Assembly: GCA_030628785.1 (NCBI GenBank)
Contig: DAOVQI010000127.1
Span: 1 to 8,353, forward strand
DNA length: 8,353 bases
Source: Bacteroidota bacterium
Lineage (GTDB): Bacteria > Bacteroidota > Bacteroidia > Bacteroidales > VadinHA17
Reading direction: 5' to 3'
Part shown: one piece after another, positions 1 through 4,677 of the stretch
How the letters are laid out: the number at the start of each line of letters is the position of its first letter
Numbering within the stretch: position 1 is the stretch's first letter
The notes under the pieces: generated by a model
Database searches by the model: none
Seen by the model: the letters and a program-made list of their open reading frames with translations, nothing else
Told to the model about the DNA's origin: nothing
Program-made: the position numbers and the translations under genes

Positions 1-3
1 GTA

Positions 4-217
4 TTACTCTAATAATCTAAATATAATACTAAGGCTTATCTTTCCTGTAATATATTCCATGTCAATTTCCTGGTCTGTCTGCTCAACGGATTTTAATAGT
101 GAATCTAAATCATCTATTATCTCTTTGTACCCTTGATTTAATTCTTCTTTATTTTCTTTTTTTACTCAGCCTTAGCCTTAGCCTTATTCCACAATCATTC
201 AAATTTAGCAGTTTCAT
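4..217 (-). pseudogene. Broken small ORF, unknown product
   Basis: Reading the minus strand, an open frame of 53 codons (165 down to 7) ends in TAA at 4-6 and has protein-like composition: acidic, amphipathic, with segments such as YKEIIDDLDSLLKSVEQ and EIDMEYITGKISLSIIFRLL. It has no usable start: a TGA lies directly upstream and the first ATG is 18 codons from the end. A second frame begins with ATG at 217 (MKLLNLNDCGIRLRLRLSKK) and stops just after a run of seven A residues. With six A residues the two frames would join into one protein of about 70 residues. The gene would then follow the SAM hydrolase homologue by about 45 bp on the same strand. The pattern faintly recalls small helical proteins such as XseB (exonuclease VII small subunit), but this is too weak for a call. 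It may be a decayed gene, a sequencing indel, or chance. Confidence 0.3.
165..186. repeat. Short CTTAGC tandem repeat
   Basis: One CTCAGC unit (165-170), two CTTAGC units (171-176 and 177-182) and a partial CTTA (183-186) stand in tandem. In one minus-strand frame they read as alternating Leu-Arg codons. The repeat sits at the break between the two halves of the small disrupted ORF, so it may have grown inside a gene or marked a junction. It is short and could be incidental. Confidence 0.6.
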
Positions 218-261
218 TTGAATAGTATCAACCTTTTTAATCAATTTGCGAAGCTATGTTC

Positions 262-1053
262 TTATTTCCTTAGTTTGTTTTTGAAATTAATGCGTATGGT
301 TGAGCCAACCGTTAAGTTTAGAAGCTCTGCAGCATTTCCATTGTTTATGGCAATTTCCAACAGGTTCAAGGAGTTAAAAAGAGCAAGGATCTCACCCACA
401 GAGGTTTCTCCATACGTCCTGTTTATTTTGTTCAATTTGTAATAATTACTTTGTACCAGGATCTCGAAAACCCGGTTCTTTCCTATTCGTTCAAACAAAT
501 CTTTGGTTATGTTGGTTATAGCATTCTGATACGAATCAATGTAAATTATACTTCCGGTTATTCCTGTTTCTTCAATAGTAGCTCTTAAGGGGATCCTCTT
601 TTCATAATTGTTGACCTGATTGCCAAGATCAGATATTTTTTCACCCCTGGCCAAACGTGCAGCAGCTCCGGCAAAAATAGAAAAAGCAGGAAAGCTGACG
701 GGTTCGGTGTTTTCAGGTTTAATTCTGATTATTTTTTTTGGTTCTTCACGAAATATCAGTCCGAATATCCCATTGTCACATCCAATAAAAAAATGTCCAT
801 CTGCATAAATTGCAAGATGGGATTGATCGGTTCCGGCTTCAGCGTTAACTCCTATAATATGAATTGTGCCGGAGGGGAAATGGGGATAGCTGTTTTTAAT
901 AACAAAAGCAGCTTGAGCCAGGTTGAAGCTTTGAATCTGATGGGTGATATCGACTAAAATTGCATTGGGACACAAACTTAATATTTTTCCCTTTAATGTT
1001 CCAGTATAAAAATCATTTAGGTTCCAGTCAGTTGTAAGGGTAATGATGGGCAT
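262..1053 (-). CDS. SAM hydroxide adenosyltransferase (DUF62) homologue
   Basis: This 263-residue protein matches the DUF62 / SAM-dependent chlorinase-fluorinase fold along its length. The N-terminal domain starts MPIITLTTDW (family pattern TTDFG), followed by VDITHQI (34-40), AAFVIKNSYPHFPSGTIHI and the FIGCDNGIFG loop (89-98). The C-terminal barrel carries GSIIYIDSYQNAITNI (167-182) and INNGNAAELL (237-246). Characterised members use water to split S-adenosylmethionine into adenosine and methionine in the cytoplasm. Their Asp-Arg-His triad lies in the DPGVGTxRR and FHGRD motifs. Here the matching segments read NAEAGTDQSH and FPAFSIF, so by my hand alignment the triad positions are Asn70, Gln77 and Pro122. 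The fold assignment is firm; the activity is uncertain. The ATG at 1053 gives the normal family N-terminus, with no clear ribosome binding site. The gene is divergent from the PhoH gene. Confidence 0.9.
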   Translation of the reverse strand: MPIITLTTDWNLNDFYTGTLKGKILSLCPNAILVDITHQIQSFNLAQAAFVIKNSYPHFPSGTIHIIGVNAEAGTDQSHLAIYADGHFFIGCDNGIFGLIFREEPKKIIRIKPENTEPVSFPAFSIFAGAAARLARGEKISDLGNQVNNYEKRIPLRATIEETGITGSIIYIDSYQNAITNITKDLFERIGKNRVFEILVQSNYYKLNKINRTYGETSVGEILALFNSLNLLEIAINNGNAAELLNLTVGSTIRINFKNKLRK

Positions 1054-1115
1054 CAGGAAAAAACTTCAGCTAAATATTATCATTCATCGAAAAAATGAAC
1101 TTACTTTGTATTAGC

Positions 1116-1123
1116 CAAAAGTA
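1116..1123 (-). promoter_or_regulatory. Possible -7 box for the SAM hydrolase homologue
   Basis: The minus strand reads TACTTTTG, an exact match to the Bacteroidetes -7 pattern TAnnTTTG, 62 bp upstream of the start codon at 1053. The only nearby TTTG (minus strand, 1136-1139) is 12 bp away, closer than the usual spacing of about 19, so the -33 element is not convincing. On the plus strand TTACTTTG (1101-1108) is a near match for the divergent PhoH gene, also without a clear -33 element. The 90-bp gap holds nothing else I recognise. Confidence 0.3.
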
Positions 1124-1143
1124 ATCATTATTGTGCAAACTTA

Positions 1144-2091
1144 ATGACTGAAAAGATCATATATTTAGATGGGATTGATCCTGTTAATATATACGGGGTG
1201 AAAAATAAACACCTGGATAAGATCAAAGGATTTTTCCCTAAATTAAAAATTGTAGCAAGGGGAAATGAATTAAAAGTTATTGGTGAAGAAGAGGAAATTA
1301 ACGATTTTGAGCTAAAAATAAATATACTTGTGGATTATTACCATAAATACAATCTTATCCATGAGGAGGATATTGAACAATTGTTATTCGACACATCTCA
1401 TCAAATTTCTGCGTCAAACGGGGATTTTAAAGAGCCAATTATATACGGAAATACCGGGAAACCAATTTATGCAAGAACTGTAAATCAGGTTAGTCTTGTT
1501 AAGGAATATAAGACCAATGATATTCTTCTGGCTTTCGGTCCGGCTGGTACCGGCAAGACATATACGGCAATTGCTTTGGCAGTCAGGGCATTGAAAAACA
1601 AAGAAGTACGCCGGATAGTCCTGACAAGACCAGCTGTTGAGGCAGGTGAACATCTTGGCTTCCTGCCTGGTGATGTAAAGGAGAAACTTGACCCGTATCT
1701 GCAACCTTTGTATGACGCTCTTCGTGACATGATTCCAGTTAAAAAATTGGCCCTTTATCTTGAAGACGGAACTATTCAAATCGCTCCATTGGCCTATATG
1801 AGGGGTAGAACACTGGAAAATGCTTTTGTCATCCTGGATGAAGCACAGAATACCACAATGAACCAGCTTAAAATGTTCCTCACCCGGATGGGGCAAAATT
1901 CGAAATTTGTTGTTACCGGAGATATTACCCAGATTGACCTTCCGAGCATAAACGATTCCGGTTTATGGCAAGCTACCAGGATACTTGATAATATAGAAGG
2001 AATTGCTATTATCGAATTTGATATCCGTGATATCGTTCGCAATAAATTGGTAAAAGATATTGTAAAAGCTTATGAAAAGAAGGAGGATTGA
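1144..2091 (+). CDS. phoH: PhoH-family ATPase (YbeZ/PhoL-like)
   Basis: A 315-residue cytoplasmic P-loop ATPase. The N-terminal region (about 1-95) corresponds to the small domain preceding the ATPase in this family. The PhoH core follows: Walker A GPAGTGKT (132-139), the family signature RPAVEAGEHLGFLPGD (162-177) with KLDPYLQPLYD, Walker B FVILDEAQN (228-236), the sensor-like VVTGD (256-260), and a late conserved Arg in DIVRN (296-300). All catalytic motifs are intact and the length is normal. PhoH/YbeZ proteins are linked to RNA metabolism and, in several bacteria, work with the endoribonuclease YbeY; the exact substrate is not settled, and no ybeY lies in this window. The older name 'phosphate starvation-inducible' comes from E. 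coli and should not be taken as evidence of phosphate control here. The ATG at 1144 gives a family-like N-terminus. Confidence 0.95.
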   Translation: MTEKIIYLDGIDPVNIYGVKNKHLDKIKGFFPKLKIVARGNELKVIGEEEEINDFELKINILVDYYHKYNLIHEEDIEQLLFDTSHQISASNGDFKEPIIYGNTGKPIYARTVNQVSLVKEYKTNDILLAFGPAGTGKTYTAIALAVRALKNKEVRRIVLTRPAVEAGEHLGFLPGDVKEKLDPYLQPLYDALRDMIPVKKLALYLEDGTIQIAPLAYMRGRTLENAFVILDEAQNTTMNQLKMFLTRMGQNSKFVVTGDITQIDLPSINDSGLWQATRILDNIEGIAIIEFDIRDIVRNKLVKDIVKAYEKKED

Positions 2092-2128
2092 GGATTTCTG
2101 ATTGATAGAAGACCTGCCAGAGTCTTTA

Positions 2129-2172
2129 AGACCTGCCTGCCCGCCGTAGTATGCGAAGGCGGGGCAGGGTCT
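2129..2172. repeat. GC-rich REP-like hairpin
   Basis: The arms can pair over about 14 bp: AGACC (2129-2133) with GGTCT (2168-2172), and CTGCCCGCC (2137-2145) with GGCGGGGCAG (2158-2167), leaving a 3-nt bulge on the left, one extra G on the right and a 12-nt loop. A run of A follows on the plus strand, so it is not a standard intrinsic terminator for phoH. Its GC-rich palindromic form resembles dispersed intergenic REP-type sequences; copy number cannot be judged from one window. Confidence 0.6.
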
Positions 2173-2270
2173 GAAAAAAAATGAGACCCATTTGTGCATT
2201 TCAAATGTCTGATTTTATTGATGAACGATTGATGAATAATCGATTGACGATTTACGAAACATGGCGCTCA

Positions 2271-2285
2271 GCGCTTGCAAAGCGC
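2271..2285. repeat. Small perfect hairpin
   Basis: GCGCTT (2271-2276) and AAGCGC (2280-2285) are perfect 6-bp arms around the loop GCA. It ends one base before the larger compound element and may be part of the same repeat unit. No T tract follows. Confidence 0.5.
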
Positions 2286-2286
2286 A

Positions 2287-2413
2287 AAATTCCCCTCCTG
2301 ACCAGGAGGGGTGTCCCGAGCGTTAGCGAGGGACGGGGTGGTTGTTTAACTAAGAATCAACCACCTCCCCCTCCCTCCGGTCGGGTACTCCTCCTTTCCA
2401 AGGAGGAGAATTT
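2287..2413. repeat. 127-bp compound palindromic element upstream of purC
   Basis: The ends are inverted copies: AAATTCCCC at the left against AAATTCTCC read from the right. Nested hairpins lie inside: CCCCTCCT (2292-2299)/AGGAGGGG (2304-2311); GTCCC (2313-2317)/GGGAC (2330-2334); a central pair GGTGGTTG (2337-2344)/CAACCACC (2358-2365); possibly CCC/GGG at 2373-2385; and CTCCTCCTT (2388-2396)/AAGGAGGAG (2400-2408). The whole can fold like a cloverleaf or cruciform. The two halves are diverged inverted copies of each other, which suggests a non-coding dispersed repeat (MITE- or REP-like) rather than a terminator. The AGGAGGAG at 2401-2408 looks like a Shine-Dalgarno sequence but lies about 50 bp from the purC start, too far to serve it. 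Confidence 0.75.
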
Positions 2414-2457
2414 AGTTAGTATATTAAACATTGGTCAGGAACTAAAAACCACAAACC

Positions 2458-3408
2458 ATGAACCAGGCAATAGTAAAAACCAATTACCAACTACCAGGGC
2501 AAAAAAGTATCTACAAAGGTAAAGTTCGTGATGTTTATAACATTTCGGACAAATATCTGTTAATGATCGTATCGGATAGGATTTCAGCATTTGATGTTGT
2601 TCTTCCAAGAGGGATACCATATAAAGGTCAGGTACTGAATCAGATTGCCACAATATTTCTCGATGCCACAAACGATATCGTACCCAATTGGAAAATTGCG
2701 TCACCCGACCCAATGGTTACAATCGGCCAGTATGTGGAACCGATAATGGTTGAAATGGTGATCAGGGGCTATCTGACGGGGCATGCCTGGAGGGAATATA
2801 AATCGGGAAAAAGGAAACTATGTGGAGTCCCATTGCCTGATGGAATGAAGGAAAACGAGAGGTTCCCGGAGCCTATCATCACACCAACCACCAAAGCCTT
2901 AGAGGGTCATGATGAAGATATTTCAAAAGAAGAAATAATAGCCAGGGGCTTAGTGAATAAAAAGGATTACGAATTGCTCGAAGAGTTTACCAAAAAGCTA
3001 TTTAAGCGTGGAACGGATATGGCTGCAGAAAAAGGATTGATCCTGGTAGATACGAAATACGAGTTTGGTAAAAAAGAAAACCAGATCTTCCTGATTGATG
3101 AGATCCATACCCCGGATTCGTCACGCTATTTTTATTCGGAAGGTTATGAAGAAAGGCTTGCGAAAGGAGAACCACAAAAACAGCTTTCAAAAGAGTTTGT
3201 GCGTGAATGGTTAATCAAGCATGGGTTTCAGGGTAAAGAGGGGCAGGTAGTGCCCGAAATGACAGATGATTTTGTTAACCAGATATCAGAGCGTTATATT
3301 GAACTTTACGAAAAAATTACAGGTGAAAAGTTCATAAAAATGGATAGCAGCAATGTACTAAGCCGGATAGAGAAGAATGTGTTGAAGTACCTGAAAAAGA
3401 TGACATAG
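2458..3408 (+). CDS. purC: SAICAR synthase (purine synthesis)
   Basis: Phosphoribosylaminoimidazole-succinocarboxamide synthase joins aspartate to CAIR using ATP, giving SAICAR in de novo purine synthesis. The 316 residues carry the full set of family motifs: YKGKVRDVY (19-27, nucleotide-binding loop), SDRISAFDV (39-47), RGYLTGHAWREY (103-114), PTTKALEGHDEDIS (143-156), LILVDTKYEFG (194-204) and DEIHTPDSSR (214-223). It belongs to the long form, closer to yeast Ade1 in length than to the roughly 237-residue E. coli enzyme. The ATG at 2458 places the P-loop at its usual distance from the N-terminus. No Shine-Dalgarno sequence is evident, which is normal for Bacteroidetes. It lies downstream of phoH on the same strand, but a 366-bp repeat-rich gap separates them. 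It ends 7 bp from the stop codon of the convergent gene. Confidence 0.97.
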   Translation: MNQAIVKTNYQLPGQKSIYKGKVRDVYNISDKYLLMIVSDRISAFDVVLPRGIPYKGQVLNQIATIFLDATNDIVPNWKIASPDPMVTIGQYVEPIMVEMVIRGYLTGHAWREYKSGKRKLCGVPLPDGMKENERFPEPIITPTTKALEGHDEDISKEEIIARGLVNKKDYELLEEFTKKLFKRGTDMAAEKGLILVDTKYEFGKKENQIFLIDEIHTPDSSRYFYSEGYEERLAKGEPQKQLSKEFVREWLIKHGFQGKEGQVVPEMTDDFVNQISERYIELYEKITGEKFIKMDSSNVLSRIEKNVLKYLKKMT

Positions 3409-3415
3409 TTGAACC

Positions 3416-4480
3416 TTATTTCACATGTTTCTCAACAAATTGTCTGATGTAATTTTCTATCTCAGGTAATTCCCTGAAAGGCTTCCTTGAAAATAATTTC
3501 TTTTCCCTCAGTTCCTCAATGGTTTCTTCCTGACCTGGTTTAAAATGGATTTGTTTTTCTGTGATCCCGAGAAGCCGGGGGATTTCTTCAAAAGCATAAC
3601 CGTACAACTGCTTTATTATGAATTCTTTTTTACTTTCAATGTTTAATTCCTCCAGGGCTGAATTAAATTTATCGCTATCTTCAAACCCCCTTTCTTTCTT
3701 ATAGTATAAATCTTTTCTGTGGTGGAATGATTCGATTTGCAATGGATCGAGAATCCTGGCCATGTCAAGGATAAACTCAACAAAACTATTAAATAAGTAT
3801 TCAATTTTTCCGGATCTGCCAATCAGAGAGTAATTCAGATTAGCACAACTCCTGAACCATTTTCTTTCTTTTTTAATATAATCATAACGGTCCAGGTTGG
3901 TATGAAGTAAATTCCTGGCTACGGGTAATAAGTTTTTGGCGTTATTATCGTCCTTTTTCTCAATATAGAGGTCAATTCTTTTAATTAAAATATCATAAAA
4001 ATCAATATTTGTCTTTACCTGATCCATTAAGTTTTCCAGGTAGGATATCGATTGATCGATATTTTGACTTTTTATCAGATCAGCCATGGTAATATGTAAT
4101 GCCAGAAAATACGGATCCTTTTTTGGCATTCTTTGAATAATATCTTCCAGGTATTGGTATGTTACAGAATAACTTACTGATTCATCCCTCTTCATGTATG
4201 GAATTAATTTGTTCATGCAGGCTACAAGGGCAGTGTTTCCTTCCCTGACATATGCTTCAGCAATGTCTTTTAAAAATTCAATAGCTTCCGGGTATCCCTT
4301 TTCCTTCCTTATCCGGGTAGCCTGGATCATAAGTTTATGAACATCAGCATCAGGCTGTTTATAGCGTTTTTCTTCTACTGCCGGTGAATCTTTGAATTGA
4401 ATGGTTGCTTCTTGAATTTTTTGTCTGCGGCGGGATTTGCCAGACTTATTTCCGAATAGTTGTTTTATGAAAGAAAACAT
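3416..4480 (-). CDS. Unrecognised helical, TPR-like protein
   Basis: I do not recognise this 354-residue protein. It starts MFSFIKQLFGNKSGKSRRRQ, a short hydrophobic stretch followed by a basic patch that might touch membrane or nucleic acid. The rest is mostly predicted helix and rich in Lys, Glu and Asp. Residues about 54-155 contain TPR-like helical pairs, for example GYPEAIEFLKDIAEAYVREGN and DQSISYLENLMDQVK. A less regular C-terminal part includes YGYAFEEIPRLLGI (293-306). There is no signal peptide, clear membrane segment or catalytic motif, so a cytoplasmic scaffold or adaptor role is only a guess. The frame extends upstream to a TTG at 4489, but the ATG at 4480 is the better start. 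The gene is divergent from the LysM gene and converges on purC, so neighbours do not hint at function. Confidence 0.8.
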   Translation of the reverse strand: MFSFIKQLFGNKSGKSRRRQKIQEATIQFKDSPAVEEKRYKQPDADVHKLMIQATRIRKEKGYPEAIEFLKDIAEAYVREGNTALVACMNKLIPYMKRDESVSYSVTYQYLEDIIQRMPKKDPYFLALHITMADLIKSQNIDQSISYLENLMDQVKTNIDFYDILIKRIDLYIEKKDDNNAKNLLPVARNLLHTNLDRYDYIKKERKWFRSCANLNYSLIGRSGKIEYLFNSFVEFILDMARILDPLQIESFHHRKDLYYKKERGFEDSDKFNSALEELNIESKKEFIIKQLYGYAFEEIPRLLGITEKQIHFKPGQEETIEELREKKLFSRKPFRELPEIENYIRQFVEKHVK

Positions 4481-4537
4481 ATCAAACAATGATTTATGAT
4501 GAATACAATGCTAAAATTCCGGAATAACTTCAATACA

Positions 4538-4568
4538 GAAAGGTACGAATTAATCCTTTTTAATACAA
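4538..4568 (-). promoter_or_regulatory. Possible promoter of the unrecognised TPR-like gene
   Basis: On the minus strand TTG (4566-4568) is followed after 20 bp by TACCTTTC (4538-4545), one base off the Bacteroidetes -7 pattern TAnnTTTG. This would leave a leader of roughly 50 nt before the ATG at 4480. The spacing is good and the box imperfect. Confidence 0.4.
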
Positions 4569-4580
4569 CTAAACAGTTAG

Positions 4581-4601
4581 TCATTTTGAGTTCCAAAATG
4601 A
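4581..4601. promoter_or_regulatory. Palindrome between divergent promoters, possible operator
   Basis: TCATTTTG (4581-4588) and CAAAATGA (4594-4601) form perfect 8-bp inverted arms around AGTTC. The site lies 8 bp upstream of the -33 element of the LysM gene promoter and about 12 bp upstream of the possible promoter on the other strand. That position suits a regulator acting on both genes. No regulator gene is in the window, so this rests on symmetry and position only. Confidence 0.4.
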
Positions 4602-4609
4602 ATATATGT

Positions 4610-4640
4610 TTTGTTATGGGATAATACTTTAGTACCTTTG
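4610..4640 (+). promoter_or_regulatory. Bacteroidetes-type promoter of the LysM gene
   Basis: TTTG at 4610-4613 is separated by exactly 19 bp from TACCTTTG at 4633-4640. This matches the Bacteroidetes housekeeping sigma pattern TTTG-N19-TAnnTTTG in every fixed position. Transcription would begin a few bases after 4640, giving a leader of about 30 nt before the ATG at 4678. It is the clearest promoter in the window. Confidence 0.75.
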
Positions 4641-4677
4641 TTATCAGGTTTATGTATATAATTATTTGGTTATCTGT

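Larger units (their letters stand above)
2092..2457. other. Gene-free, palindrome-rich gap between phoH and purC
   Basis: This 366-bp stretch has no credible gene. From left to right it holds an interrupted palindrome GTCTT-T-AAGAC (2122-2132), a GC-rich hairpin (2129-2172), CATTTG/CAAATG arms with a 7-nt loop (2189-2207), the hairpin GCGCTT-GCA-AAGCGC (2271-2285), and a 127-bp compound inverted repeat (2287-2413). AGACCTGCC also occurs twice as a direct copy (2110-2118 and 2129-2137). GC-rich patches stand out against AT-rich surroundings. No clear TAnnTTTG promoter for purC is visible, so purC may be transcribed from phoH or from a degenerate promoter. Confidence 0.8.

Noticed and set aside
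218..442. 74-codon plus-strand open frame over the end of the SAM hydrolase homologue
   Set aside because: It lies mostly antisense to a strongly supported gene and has no recognisable pattern of its own.
1414..1896. 160-codon minus-strand open frame inside phoH
   Set aside because: The plus strand encodes the complete PhoH motifs there; the antisense product is Cys/Trp-rich without family features.
2129..2180. Intrinsic terminator of phoH
   Set aside because: The GC hairpin is followed by A residues rather than T residues on the plus strand, so the usual U tract is missing.
2401..2408. AGGAGGAG as the purC ribosome binding site
   Set aside because: It is about 50 bp from the ATG and forms one arm of a perfect hairpin.
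2181..2522. 113-codon plus-strand open frame through the phoH-purC gap
   Set aside because: It is translated from palindromic repeats and runs into purC in another frame; the product has low-complexity Pro and Gly/Arg stretches and no family pattern.
4481..4489. TTG start adding three residues to the TPR-like protein
   Set aside because: The ATG at 4480 gives an ordinary N-terminus and needs no rare start codon.
4666..4677. TTG start adding four residues to the LysM protein
   Set aside because: The ATG at 4678 leaves a good signal peptide and a normal leader after the mapped promoter boxes.
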